A DNA stretch of 26,189 bases, taken from positions 1 to 26,189 of the forward strand of contig JACMLV010000437.1 of the NCBI GenBank assembly GCA_014379395.1. The letters run 5' to 3'. The number at the start of each line of letters is the position of its first letter. The first letter of the stretch is position 1. This document shows, in pieces, positions 7,036 through 14,987 of the stretch. The notes under the pieces were generated by a model. It was not told where the DNA came from and searched no databases. It saw nothing but the letters and a program-made list of their open reading frames with translations. Source of the stretch: Burkholderiaceae bacterium. Its GTDB lineage: Bacteria > Pseudomonadota > Gammaproteobacteria > Burkholderiales > Burkholderiaceae_D. The position numbers and the translations under genes were made by a program.

Positions 7036-7914
7036 TTAAAAGCAGTGTTCCGGCCCCGGAAAACTGCCGTCCTTGACCGCGCCGACGTAGGCTTGCACCG
7101 CGCCGTCGATGCTGGTCTGGCCGTCCATGAAATTTTTCACGAAGCGCGCCTTGCGGCCGGGGAACACGCCGAGCAGGTCGTGCATCACCAGCACTTGTCC
7201 CGAGCAGTCCGGGCCGGCGCCGATGCCGATCGTCGGGATTGACAGCAGTTGCGTCACTTCGCGCCCGAGCTGGCTCGGAATCGCTTCCAGCACCAAGAGA
7301 GCCGCGCCGGCCGCTTGCAGTTTCAGGGCGTCGGCCTTGAGCAGGTCGGCGCTCTCGAGCGTCTTGCCTTGCACCTTGTAGCCGCCCAGCTGATGCACCG
7401 ATTGCGGCGTCAGGCCGAGGTGGGCGCACACCGGCACCGAACGCTCGGTCAGGAAGCGCACGGTGTCGGCCAGCCAGGCGCCGCCTTCGAGCTTGACCAT
7501 GTGGGCGCCGGCCTGCATTAGTTGCACGGCGTTGGCGAAGGCCGTCTCCGGCGTCGCGTAGGTGCCGAACGGCATGTCGGCCAGGATCAGTGGCGTCTTG
7601 CTGCCGCGCGCCACGGCGGCGGTGTGGTAGGCGATGTCGGCCAGCGTCACCGGCAAGGTCGAGTCGTGGCCCTGGCAGACCATGCCGAGCGAATCGCCGA
7701 TCAAGAGCACTTCGACGCCGCAGCGCTCCATCAGGGAGGCGAAGCTGGCGTCGTAGCAGGTCAGCATGGTGATCTTCTGGCCGGCGCCGCGCAGCGCGAG
7801 CAGGGACGGAATCGTGACCGCCTTGGCCGTGGGCAGCTTGACCGGGGCCGGGGCTGGCGCCGGCGCGGCCGGGTTGTTGGCGGCCAGCTCGCTACCTTTT
7901 AAATATCCAGACAT
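7036..7914 (-). CDS. panB: 3-methyl-2-oxobutanoate hydroxymethyltransferase
   Basis: PanB makes ketopantoate from 2-oxoisovalerate and methylene-tetrahydrofolate, the first committed step of pantothenate/CoA synthesis, in the cytoplasm. The 292-residue product shows TMLTCYDASFA, the metal/substrate motif LLIGDSLGMV, LADMPFG, VKLEGG, PVCAHLGLTPQ and IGIGAGPDCSGQVLV. It is about 28 residues longer than the E. coli enzyme because of an N-terminal Ala/Pro-rich tract (PAAPAPAPAP) before the barrel. The ATG at 7912-7914 has AAAGGA upstream. panC, often next to panB, is not found downstream; accessory DNA is there instead, and a second copy of the panB 3' end lies at 362-501. The stop is TAA here and TGA in the remnant. 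Confidence 0.97.
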   Translation of the reverse strand: MSGYLKGSELAANNPAAPAPAPAPVKLPTAKAVTIPSLLALRGAGQKITMLTCYDASFASLMERCGVEVLLIGDSLGMVCQGHDSTLPVTLADIAYHTAAVARGSKTPLILADMPFGTYATPETAFANAVQLMQAGAHMVKLEGGAWLADTVRFLTERSVPVCAHLGLTPQSVHQLGGYKVQGKTLESADLLKADALKLQAAGAALLVLEAIPSQLGREVTQLLSIPTIGIGAGPDCSGQVLVMHDLLGVFPGRKARFVKNFMDGQTSIDGAVQAYVGAVKDGSFPGPEHCF

Positions 7915-7980
7915 GGCAATCCTTTAGAAAATGGGTGGGGCCGGCGAAGCCAGCATTGTAACCAGACGCTGTCGAGTCCG

Positions 7981-8328
7981 TTAGCCGCGGAAGATGAAGT
8001 AGACCGCGCCGACCAGGCACAGGGCGGCCCAGACGTAGTCGAGCTTGAACGGCTGGTTCATGTAGAGCATCGCGAACGGCACGAACACGATCAGCGTGAT
8101 GGCCTCCTGCGCGATCTTGAGCTGCGCCAGGCTGTATTCGCCGTAGCCGATGCGGTTGGCCGGCACTTGCAGCAGGTATTCGAACAGCGCGATGCCCCAG
8201 CTCGCCAGCGCGGCCAGCCACCAGGCCTTGCCGGCGAAGTTTTTCAGGTGGCCGTACCAGGCGAACGTCATGAAGACGTTGGACAGCGTCAGCAAGACGA
8301 CGGTTTGTACGATGACGGGAATTTGCAT
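7981..8328 (-). CDS. DMT-family small membrane protein (DUF486)
   Basis: The 115-residue protein has four hydrophobic segments (about 7-25, 35-52, 68-88 and 96-113) and the DUF486 signatures TFAWYGHLK, WWLAALASWGIALFEY, VPANRIGY and LKIAQE. DUF486 proteins are small relatives of drug/metabolite transporters; no substrate is known. The ATG at 8328 lies 3 bp after the folK stop, so it is probably translated from the folK transcript. The gap to panB is 66 bp. Confidence 0.88.
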   Translation of the reverse strand: MQIPVIVQTVVLLTLSNVFMTFAWYGHLKNFAGKAWWLAALASWGIALFEYLLQVPANRIGYGEYSLAQLKIAQEAITLIVFVPFAMLYMNQPFKLDYVWAALCLVGAVYFIFRG

Positions 8329-8331
8329 GGA

Positions 8332-8814
8332 TCAGGCGATTCGGGTGACGGCCTGGTCGGCCACCGCGCCGAGGAATTGATGGGCCGGGCCGAGGCCGGG
8401 CAGGTCCAGGTCGGGCGCCAGTTCGAGCAGCGGAACGAGTACGAAGGCGCGCTCGTGCAGGCGCGGATGCGGCACTTGCAGCGTGGCCGAGGCAATGATC
8501 TCGTCGCCGTAGAGCAGCAAGTCCAGGTCGAGCGTGCGCGGCGCGTTGCGGTACGGCCGCTCGCGCCCGTGCGCCTGCTCGATGTCGTGCAGCGCTTGCA
8601 GCAGGTCGTGCGGCGCCAGCGTGGTGTCGATCTTGGCGACGGCGTTGAGGTAGTCGTCGCCGCCGGCGTCGATCGGCGCGGTGCGGTACAGGCTGGATGC
8701 CGCCAGCAGCGTGCTTGCGGGCAGGGCGGCCAGGCGCGCGATGGCGTCGGCCACGTTGGCGCGCGCGTCGCCCAGGTTGGCGCCGATGCCGATGTAGGCG
8801 ATCCGTGTCGTCAC
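8332..8814 (-). CDS. folK: 2-amino-4-hydroxy-6-hydroxymethyldihydropteridine diphosphokinase
   Basis: HPPK transfers pyrophosphate from ATP to hydroxymethyl-dihydropterin in folate synthesis. The protein shows the family start AYIGIGANLGD, SSLYRTAPI, the core ERPYRNAPRTLDLDLLLYG with the metal-binding Asp pair, and the PHPRLHERAFVL motif. The length (~160 residues) is normal. Two starts are possible: GTG at 8812-8814 (giving MTTRIAYIG, the usual distance to the first strand; chosen) or TTG at 8821-8823, three codons longer; neither has a strong ribosome site. It follows pcnB by about 20 bp. Folate and pantothenate synthesis are linked because PanB uses methylene-tetrahydrofolate. Confidence 0.95.
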   Translation of the reverse strand: MTTRIAYIGIGANLGDARANVADAIARLAALPASTLLAASSLYRTAPIDAGGDDYLNAVAKIDTTLAPHDLLQALHDIEQAHGRERPYRNAPRTLDLDLLLYGDEIIASATLQVPHPRLHERAFVLVPLLELAPDLDLPGLGPAHQFLGAVADQAVTRIA

Positions 8815-8835
8815 TGCGGGCAAGCCGACGTCGCG

Positions 8836-10194
8836 TTATTCGCCGTCGGTGACGTCGGCCGCGACTTTGCTGCGCGGCGCGCGCCGGGGCGGGCGCTTTT
8901 TGCGCGGCGCGCCGGAGCTTTCCACCGGGCGGGTCAGCAGGTTTTCGCGCGCGTCCAGGTCGCCCTCGTAGAACGTGGTCCACCATTCGCCGATCTCGGC
9001 GTCGATCTCGCCGGCGGCGCAGCGCAGCAGCAGGAAGTCGTAGCCGGCGCGGAAGCGCGGATGTTCGAGCAGTTTCTGCGGCGCCTTGCCGACGCGGCGC
9101 TCGAAGCGCGGCTGCATCGACCAGATGTCGCGCATGTCGGAGCCGATCTTGCGCTGCAAGGCCAGCTTTTCGATTTGCGAGTCGAGCACTTCGTCGGCCG
9201 CCAGGTGCAGCGCGGGAATGGTCGATTCGCCGGCGGCGCGGTAGGCGTCCCATTTTTCCAGTACCTGGTGCCAGAGCAGCGAGGCGAACAGGAAGCTCGG
9301 CGAGGCGCTCTTGCCGGCGGCGATGCGGGTGTCGGTCGAATCGAGCGCCAGCGTGACGAAGCGCGCGCCGAGCGGTTGCTCGAGCACCACGTCGAGCAGC
9401 GGCAGCAGGCCGTGGTGCAGGCCCTCCTTGCGCAGCTGTTGCAGGCAGGCCAGCGCGTGTCCGCTCATGAGCAACTTCAGCATCTCGTCGAACACGCGCG
9501 CGGCCGGCACGTTGTCGATCAGCGGCGCCATCACGCGGATCGGCGCGGCCGTGGCCGGCTCGATGGAAAATTTCAGGCGCGCGGCGAAGCGCACCACGCG
9601 CAGCATGCGCACCGGGTCTTCGCGGTAGCGCGCCTCCGGCTGGCCGATGATGCGCAAGGTCTTGGCGCGGATGTCCTCGATGCCGCCGTGGTAGTCCAGC
9701 ACTTCCTGGGTGGCCGGGTTGTAGTACATGGCGTTGATGCTGAAGTCGCGCCGCAGCGCGTCCTCGTGCTGCAGGCCGAAGTTGTTGTCGCGCAGCACAC
9801 GGCCGTGCTCGTCCTTGGGCGCGGTGTCGGAGCCGGCGCCGCGGAAGGTCGTCACTTCCAGCAAGTCCTGGCCGAACATCACGTGCACGATCTGGAAGCG
9901 GCGGCCGATGATGAAGGCGCGCCGGAACAGGCGCTTGACCTGCTCGGGCGTGGCGTTGGTGGCGATGTCGAAGTCCTTCGGCTTGACGCCCAGCAGCAGG
10001 TCGCGCACCGCGCCGCCCACCACGAAGGCTTCGAAGCCGGCTTCCTGCAAGCTGCTGGTGACGCGGATCGCGTTCGAGGACACCAGCTTCGGATCGATGC
10101 CGTGCTGCTGCGGGCCGAGCACGACCGGCGCGGTGGCGTCGCGCGCCGGCTGGCTTTTGACGCCGAGGATTTTGCGGATGAATTTCTTAATCAT
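8836..10194 (-). CDS. pcnB: poly(A) polymerase I
   Basis: PcnB adds 3' poly(A) tails that promote RNA decay. The 452-residue product carries the class II nucleotidyltransferase core: VVGGAVRDLLLG, then KDFDIATNA with the metal-binding Asp pair, RRFQIVHV, RDFSINAMYY, and the PcnB pattern YREDPVRMLRVVRFAARL. The C-terminus is basic (RKKRPPRRAPRSK), as is typical of PcnB RNA-binding tails. This separates it from CCA-adding enzymes, which lack that tail. Its start overlaps the end of the HAD gene by 8 bp, so translation is probably coupled, and folK follows closely as in many betaproteobacteria. Confidence 0.95.
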   Translation of the reverse strand: MIKKFIRKILGVKSQPARDATAPVVLGPQQHGIDPKLVSSNAIRVTSSLQEAGFEAFVVGGAVRDLLLGVKPKDFDIATNATPEQVKRLFRRAFIIGRRFQIVHVMFGQDLLEVTTFRGAGSDTAPKDEHGRVLRDNNFGLQHEDALRRDFSINAMYYNPATQEVLDYHGGIEDIRAKTLRIIGQPEARYREDPVRMLRVVRFAARLKFSIEPATAAPIRVMAPLIDNVPAARVFDEMLKLLMSGHALACLQQLRKEGLHHGLLPLLDVVLEQPLGARFVTLALDSTDTRIAAGKSASPSFLFASLLWHQVLEKWDAYRAAGESTIPALHLAADEVLDSQIEKLALQRKIGSDMRDIWSMQPRFERRVGKAPQKLLEHPRFRAGYDFLLLRCAAGEIDAEIGEWWTTFYEGDLDARENLLTRPVESSGAPRKKRPPRRAPRSKVAADVTDGE

Positions 10195-10858
10195 TGAATA
10201 AATGGAGTAATGGCCAGCCGTGGGTCGATGCGTGCGCTGTCAGCGCGGCGTTGGGGTTGGTCGCCACCGGGTCGGTGACGACGGAGAGCAGCGGAATGTC
10301 GTTGTGCGAATCGCTGTAGAAATGGCTGCGCTCGAAGCTGTCCAGGGTCTTGCCCATGCTATGTAGCCAGGCTTCGGTGTGGACCACCTTGCCGGCGCCC
10401 TGGGTCGGCGTGCCGAGCAGCTTGCCGGTCGGGCGGCCGTCGGAATCAAGCTGCGGCGTGGCCGCGATCAGGTGCTCGACCCCGAGCGCCTTGGCGATCG
10501 GCGCCGTCACGAAGGCGTTGGTGGCGGTGATGATGGCGAGCAGGTCGCCGCTGTCGCGGTGTTTCTGCAGCAGCGCGCGCGCCGGCGGCAGGATCGCCGG
10601 CTCGATCACCTCGGCCATGAATTGCGCCTGCAGCTGGTCCAGGCGCGGGCGCGGGAAGGCGGCCAGCGTGCCGAGCGCGAATTCGAGGTATTCGACCGGG
10701 TCCAGCGTGCCGGCCTGGTACTGGGCGAAGAAGGCGTCGTTGCGCTTGGCGAAGGTGGCGCCGTCGACGGCGCCGACGCGCACCAGGAATTCGCCCCATT
10801 CATGGTCGGAGTCGATGGGCAGCAGGGTGTGGTCGAGGTCGAACAGGGCCAGATTCAT
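10187..10858 (-). CDS. HAD-IB family phosphatase (SerB-like)
   Basis: The 223-residue protein begins with the HAD motif I ALFDLDHTLLPIDSD (nucleophile Asp and Asp two later). Motif II is IITATN and motif III with IV is the late Lys region and FYSDSHNDIPLL. The helical cap between ~15 and 85 is of the C1 type found in phosphoserine phosphatase-like HAD-IB proteins, and GKVVHTEAWL supplies a probable motif III Lys. The substrate is unknown; related genes are often annotated phosphoserine or histidinol-phosphate phosphatase without proof. It starts 4 bp after the hda stop without a clear ribosome site, so it is likely coupled to hda, and it overlaps pcnB by 8 bp. Confidence 0.9.
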   Translation of the reverse strand: MNLALFDLDHTLLPIDSDHEWGEFLVRVGAVDGATFAKRNDAFFAQYQAGTLDPVEYLEFALGTLAAFPRPRLDQLQAQFMAEVIEPAILPPARALLQKHRDSGDLLAIITATNAFVTAPIAKALGVEHLIAATPQLDSDGRPTGKLLGTPTQGAGKVVHTEAWLHSMGKTLDSFERSHFYSDSHNDIPLLSVVTDPVATNPNAALTAHASTHGWPLLHLFND

Positions 10859-10862
10859 GTTG

Positions 10863-11528
10863 TTATTTCGCTTGCGCCTGCAACCACTCGCGCAGAAGCG
10901 GCAGCGTGATCGGGCGTTGGGTTTCCAGGGAATATTGATCGAGGGAGTCCAGCATCGTCGACAGCGAGCGCATGTCGCGTTGGAAATGGGACAGCAGATA
11001 GGGTAACACGCCGGTCGACAGCGTCAAGCCGCGGGCCGCCGCCGCATGGGTCAGCGCGGCCACCTTCTCGTCGTCGGACAGGCCGTGCAACTGGTAGATC
11101 AGGCCCCAGCCCATGCGCGTGCGCAGATCCTCGCGCACCGGCAGCATGGCCGGCGCCACCGCGCCGCTCGAGACCATGAAGGCGCCGTGCTCGCGGATCT
11201 GGTTGAACAGCGCGAAGGCGTCGATCTGCGCCAGCGGCGACAGCTTTTCGCAGTCGTCGAGCAGGTACAGGTCGACCTCGGGCGCGTAGACGAATTCGGA
11301 CTCGATCGAAAACGGCGAGATGTAGCGCGCGCCGGGCGTGGCGCCTAGCGCGCGCAGCAAGTGGCTCTTGCCGGCGGTCTGCTCGCCCCAGATGTAGGCG
11401 AAATGCTCGCGCGAGGTGCGGGCGGCGAATTGATGCATCAGCTGCGTCAGCTCGGCGTTGCGCCCGACCTCGAACGAGTCGAGGCTTTGCACCTGTTCCG
11501 CGCCCAGATCGAGCGCCAGTTGCTTCAT
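10863..11528 (-). CDS. hda: DnaA regulatory inactivator Hda
   Basis: Hda binds the beta sliding clamp and stimulates ATP hydrolysis by DnaA after initiation. The 221-residue AAA+ protein starts MKQLALDLG, whose QLALDL is a good clamp-binding motif at the N-terminus as in known Hda. It has a Walker A-like GEQTAGKSHLL, Walker B LYLLDDCEKL, and a sensor-2 region LLSHFQRDMRSL containing the conserved Arg. It lacks the DNA-binding domain IV of DnaA, in keeping with the length. The ATG at 11528 has AAGG 8 bases upstream. It follows the AI-2E transporter gene by 33 bp. Confidence 0.95.
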   Translation of the reverse strand: MKQLALDLGAEQVQSLDSFEVGRNAELTQLMHQFAARTSREHFAYIWGEQTAGKSHLLRALGATPGARYISPFSIESEFVYAPEVDLYLLDDCEKLSPLAQIDAFALFNQIREHGAFMVSSGAVAPAMLPVREDLRTRMGWGLIYQLHGLSDDEKVAALTHAAAARGLTLSTGVLPYLLSHFQRDMRSLSTMLDSLDQYSLETQRPITLPLLREWLQAQAK

Positions 11529-11561
11529 GGCGTGTGCCTTGTTCGAATAATGTCCATAAGG

Positions 11562-12641
11562 TCACGCATTATAGAAGCTGCTGTCGAGATAGTGGCGGCG
11601 AAGATGCTTGAAGGCCACCATCAGCACCGCCGAGGCGGGCAGCGCCAGCAGCACGCCGGCGAAGCCGAACAGCTGGCCGAAGGCGAGCAGGGCGAAGATG
11701 ACGGCCAGCGGATTCAAGCCGATGCGCTCGCCGACCAGGCGCGGCGTGAGGAAAAAGCCCTCGATCAGCTGGCCGCAGCCGTAGATGCCGGCCACCGCGA
11801 TCACGCCGCTCCAGCCGGTGAACTGCAGCATCGCCGCCACCAGCGCGAGCAGCAGGCCGAAGCCGAAGCCGAGGTAGGGGATGAACACCAAGAGGCCGGT
11901 GATGATGCCCACCGGCAGCGCGACGTCGAAGCCGGCCACGCTCAGCGCCACCGAGTAGTACAGCGCCAGCACCAGCATCACCAAGAGCTGGCCGCGCAGG
12001 TATTGCGCCAGCAGCGTGTCGACCTCCTCGGCCATGCCCATGGTGCGCCCGATCCAGCGCCGCGGCACCGCCGAGGCGATGCGCGCGAGCATCGGGTGCC
12101 AGTCGAGCAGCAGATAAAACATCAGCACCGGCACCAGCACCAGCATCGCCAGCCAGCCGAGCAGGGCGGTGCCGCCGATGCGCGCCGAGGCCAGGACGGT
12201 GGCCCAGATCTCGTCGCCGGCGCCGAGCTGCTGCGAGACCAGGTTCTTGATGCCGGTGCCGTCGAGCCGCACGCGGATGCCGAGCTCGCGCAGGCGCGGC
12301 CCCAGCACCTCGTTGGCGTTGTGCAGGAACACCGGGATTTGCGCCCGCAGCAGCGGGATCTCCTTTTGCAGCACCGGCACCACGATCAGCGCCAGCGCCG
12401 TCAGCGCGGTGAAAAACAACAGCACCACCACCGTCACGGCCAAGGGCCGCGGCAGGTCGAAGCGGCCGATCTTCAAATGGTCGAGGCGGTCGACCCCGGG
12501 ATTGAGCGCGTAGGCCAGGATGGCGGCGGCGATGAACGGCGTGAGCACCGGCCCCAGCATGAACAGCAGCAGCGCGAAGGCGGCCCACACCGCGATCCAG
12601 AATGCCGTTTGTTTTTGCTCTGCCGTGAGGGGAAATGACAT
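11562..12641 (-). CDS. AI-2E family transporter (PerM-like)
   Basis: The 359-residue integral membrane protein has an N-terminal pair of hydrophobic segments (FWIAVWAAFALLLFMLGPV and FIAAAILAYALNPGVDRL), a further pair near 65-90, a soluble middle part (about 95-150), and four or more segments to the end. The pattern AYALNP and the late IYGCGQLIEGFFLTPRLVG, GLNPLAVIFALLAFGQLFG (each typical of the family) place it in the AI-2E/PerM superfamily. Members range from autoinducer exporters to Na+/H+ antiporters, so the substrate is not set. It sits upstream of hda and diverges from purM, an arrangement common in betaproteobacteria. Confidence 0.92.
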   Translation of the reverse strand: MSFPLTAEQKQTAFWIAVWAAFALLLFMLGPVLTPFIAAAILAYALNPGVDRLDHLKIGRFDLPRPLAVTVVVLLFFTALTALALIVVPVLQKEIPLLRAQIPVFLHNANEVLGPRLRELGIRVRLDGTGIKNLVSQQLGAGDEIWATVLASARIGGTALLGWLAMLVLVPVLMFYLLLDWHPMLARIASAVPRRWIGRTMGMAEEVDTLLAQYLRGQLLVMLVLALYYSVALSVAGFDVALPVGIITGLLVFIPYLGFGFGLLLALVAAMLQFTGWSGVIAVAGIYGCGQLIEGFFLTPRLVGERIGLNPLAVIFALLAFGQLFGFAGVLLALPASAVLMVAFKHLRRHYLDSSFYNA

Positions 12642-12786
12642 GAAAGGTGTGGGGTGGGGAAAATGGGTGCGTTAAAAAAAGTCAGCTGGACGGGCATTTT
12701 GATAAAATAGCGGATTAGCCGGCCCAAAAGCATCCTTGCCTGTTGGGCGTCGCCCTCTATTTTACCGCCTTCGTTGCCACCACACC
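12642..12786. promoter_or_regulatory. divergent promoter region between the AI-2E transporter and purM
   Basis: The 145-bp spacer is AT-richer than its flanks. A TAAAAT at 12704-12709 within TTTTGATAAAATAG is the best -10 candidate for purM, but no matching -35 stands out at 16-18 bp. No convincing minus-strand promoter could be fixed. Confidence 0.35.
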
Positions 12787-13830
12787 ATGAACCAAGCTCC
12801 TAATGTTTCCCTTTCCTACCGCGACGCCGGTGTCGATATCGATGCCGGCGACGCCCTGGTCGAAGCGATCAAGCCGTTTGCCAAGCGCACCATGCGCGAA
12901 GGCGTGATGGGCGGCATCGGCGGCTTCGGCGCGCTGTTTGAGATCAGCAAGAAGTTCAAGGAGCCGGTGCTGGTGTCGGGCACCGACGGCGTGGGCACCA
13001 AGCTCAAGCTGGCGTTCGAACTGAACCGCCACGACACGGTCGGCATCGACCTGGTCGCCATGAGCGTCAACGACATCCTGGTGCAGGGCGCCGAGCCGCT
13101 GTTCTTTCTCGACTACTTCGCGTGCGGCAAGCTCGACGTGGCCACCGCGACCGACGTCATCAAGGGCGTGGCCAAGGGCTGCGAAATTTCCGGCTGCGCG
13201 CTGATCGGCGGCGAGACGGCCGAAATGCCGAGCATGTACCCGGCCGGCGAATACGACCTGGCCGGCTTCGCCGTCGGCGCGGTCGAAAAGGCCAAGATCA
13301 TCGACGGCAAGAAGATCACGCCGGGCGACGTCGTGCTGGGCCTGGCCTCGTCGGGCGCGCACTCGAACGGTTACTCGCTGGTGCGCAAGATCATCGAAGT
13401 GGCCAAGCCGGACCTGAACGCCGACTTCCACGGCCGTCCGCTGGCCGACGTGCTGATGGAGCCGACCCGCATCTACGTCAAGCCGCTGCTGGCGCTGATG
13501 GAATCGATGGAAGTGAAGGGCATGGTCCACATCACCGGCGGCGGCCTGGTCGAAAACGTGCCGCGCGTGCTGCAAGACAATCTGGTGGCCGAGCTCGACT
13601 CGAAAGCCTGGACCATGCCGCCGCTGTTCCAGTGGCTGCAACAGCACGGCGGCGTGGCCGACGCCGAAATGCACCGCGTGTTCAACTGCGGCATCGGCAT
13701 GATCGTCATCGTGTCGAAGGAAAACGCCGACGCCGCCTTCGCCCAGTTGCAGGCGGCCGGCGAGAACGTCTCGCGCATCGGCGCCATCCGCGCCCGCGTC
13801 GGCGACGAGCACCAGACCATCGTCGTGTAA
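12787..13830 (+). CDS. purM: phosphoribosylformylglycinamidine cyclo-ligase (AIR synthetase)
   Basis: PurM closes the imidazole ring to form AIR in purine synthesis, using ATP. The 347-residue protein begins MNQAPNVSLSYRDAGVDI, typical for the family (YxDAGVD), followed by GGIGGFGALF, SGTDGVGTKLKLA, the metal/phosphate site LIGGETAEMP and VHITGGGLVENVPRVL. I prefer the ATG at 12787 over an in-frame GTG/ATG at 12736 because the extension (LFYRLRCHH) is not conserved-looking. It is transcribed alone; a terminator follows. Confidence 0.97.
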   Translation: MNQAPNVSLSYRDAGVDIDAGDALVEAIKPFAKRTMREGVMGGIGGFGALFEISKKFKEPVLVSGTDGVGTKLKLAFELNRHDTVGIDLVAMSVNDILVQGAEPLFFLDYFACGKLDVATATDVIKGVAKGCEISGCALIGGETAEMPSMYPAGEYDLAGFAVGAVEKAKIIDGKKITPGDVVLGLASSGAHSNGYSLVRKIIEVAKPDLNADFHGRPLADVLMEPTRIYVKPLLALMESMEVKGMVHITGGGLVENVPRVLQDNLVAELDSKAWTMPPLFQWLQQHGGVADAEMHRVFNCGIGMIVIVSKENADAAFAQLQAAGENVSRIGAIRARVGDEHQTIVV

Positions 13831-13869
13831 GCGCACGCCGGCCGCATTGGCCGGATAATGAAAAAGCGG

Positions 13870-13907
13870 AAAAAGGCGGCCCATCCTCGCGGATCGGCCG
13901 CCTTTTT
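13870..13907 (+). terminator. intrinsic terminator after purM
   Basis: AAAAAGGCGGCC and GGCCGCCTTTTT form a perfect 12-bp stem around a 14-base loop, with A and T tracts at the two feet, so it can work in both directions. It sits 40 bp after the purM stop and ahead of the next plus-strand gene. Confidence 0.9.
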
Positions 13908-13966
13908 CCATGGCGCCCGTCGAATCATCAAATGCGTATGATGGTCGGACAGACGGGAGTCGCGCC

Positions 13967-14239
13967 ATGACTGAGACCATGGAAAAATTGATGCTTGAAC
14001 ATTTGCGCGCGCTGCTCGACGGCCAGGCGCGCATCGAGCACAACATTGACGCGCTGACGTTGCGGGTGAGGGCGCTGGAGGTTCAGGTCGCGCAGCTGAA
14101 TCAGCGCGTCGCTTGCATTCACGAGGGCATCGCAGGCATACGCCCGGACGTCGCCAGCGCGCACCAGCGGCTCGATCATCTGATCATCCGGGTCGAGCGC
14201 ATCGAACGACGGCTCGACCTTGCCGACGCGGGCGACTAA
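13967..14239 (+). CDS. small coiled-coil protein of unknown function
   Basis: The 90-residue protein from the ATG at 13967 (GGGAG seven bases upstream) is almost entirely predicted coiled coil: heptad-like Leu/Ile/Val spacing in RVRALEVQVAQLNQRV and HLIIRVERIERRLDL, with no membrane segment and one Cys. An in-frame extension to 13910 would run into the purM terminator, so it is rejected. It lies convergent with the racemase gene (14 bp apart). No function can be assigned; an oligomerising or scaffold role is only a guess. Confidence 0.65.
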   Translation: MTETMEKLMLEHLRALLDGQARIEHNIDALTLRVRALEVQVAQLNQRVACIHEGIAGIRPDVASAHQRLDHLIIRVERIERRLDLADAGD

Positions 14240-14253
14240 GCGCGCCGGTCAAA

Positions 14254-14955
14254 CTATGAGTCGTCCTGTAGCGCCCACTCCGCCGCCGCGAGGGCGTGAA
14301 TGCGCGTGGTGTCGAACAAGGGCACCGAGGCGTCGCCGGGCTCGACCAGCAGCGAGATTTCGGTGCAACCAAGGATGATCGCTTCGGCGCCCTGCTCGAC
14401 CAGATCGGCCATGATCCGGCGGTATTGCGTTCGCGAACTATCGACGACCCGCCCGAGGCAGAGTTCTTCGTAGATGACGCGGTGGACGATCTCGCGGTCC
14501 GGCTCGCTCGGTATCAGCACTTGCAGGCCGTGCCGCTGGCGCAGCCGTTCGGTGTAGAACTCCTGCTCCATCGTGAACCGCGTGCCCAGCAAGCCGACCC
14601 GCGACAGGCCGGCGCGCTTGATCTCGGCGGCGCTCGGATCGGCGATGTGGAGCAAGGCAATGCCAACGGCGGCCTCGATCGCCGGGGCGACCTTGTGCAT
14701 CGTATTCGTACACAGCACCAGAAAGTGCGCGCCGGCCGCTTCGAGGGCGCGCGCGGCGCCCGCCAGCAAGGCGCCGGCTGCTTCCCAGTCGCCGCGATGC
14801 TGCAATCGCTCGACTTCGTGAAAGTCGACGCTGTAGAGGATCACCTTGGCCGAGTGCAACCCGCCCAGACGCTCCTTGATCGACTCGTTGATTTGGCGGT
14901 AGTAGGGAATCGTTGATTCCCAGCTCATGCCGCCGATAAGACCGATGACTTTCAA
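14254..14955 (-). CDS. aspartate/glutamate racemase family protein (YgeA-like)
   Basis: The 233-residue protein has the family start VIGLIGGMSWEST and both catalytic-cysteine motifs of cofactor-independent amino-acid racemases: LVLCTNTMHK (~81-90) and ILGCTEISLL (~192-201). The N-terminal GGMSWEST, SVDFHEVE and length near 230 residues resemble the YgeA/RacX branch, whose members act on several amino acids rather than aspartate alone. The true substrate cannot be read from sequence. It starts 32 bp after the phosphofructokinase stop on the same strand, so the two may be cotranscribed, though no metabolic link is obvious. Confidence 0.9.
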   Translation of the reverse strand: MKVIGLIGGMSWESTIPYYRQINESIKERLGGLHSAKVILYSVDFHEVERLQHRGDWEAAGALLAGAARALEAAGAHFLVLCTNTMHKVAPAIEAAVGIALLHIADPSAAEIKRAGLSRVGLLGTRFTMEQEFYTERLRQRHGLQVLIPSEPDREIVHRVIYEELCLGRVVDSSRTQYRRIMADLVEQGAEAIILGCTEISLLVEPGDASVPLFDTTRIHALAAAEWALQDDS

Positions 14956-14987
14956 AATGACTCCTTAGGACGGATGCCGGTGCGGCG

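Noticed and set aside
7892..9253. Open frame of 453 codons on the minus strand in another phase of folK/pcnB
   Set aside because: Arg/Pro/Ala low-complexity translation overlapping genes with clear motifs in another phase.
8167..10197. Open frame of 676 codons on the plus strand opposite DUF486, folK and pcnB
   Set aside because: Same antisense GC-rich shadow; no family motif and no ribosome site.
11361..12638. Open frame of 425 codons on the plus strand opposite hda and the AI-2E transporter
   Set aside because: Antisense shadow with Gln/His/Arg runs; the transporter and hda on the minus strand explain the sequence.
12757..14046. Open frame of 429 codons opposite purM
   Set aside because: Antisense shadow; it also runs through the purM terminator.
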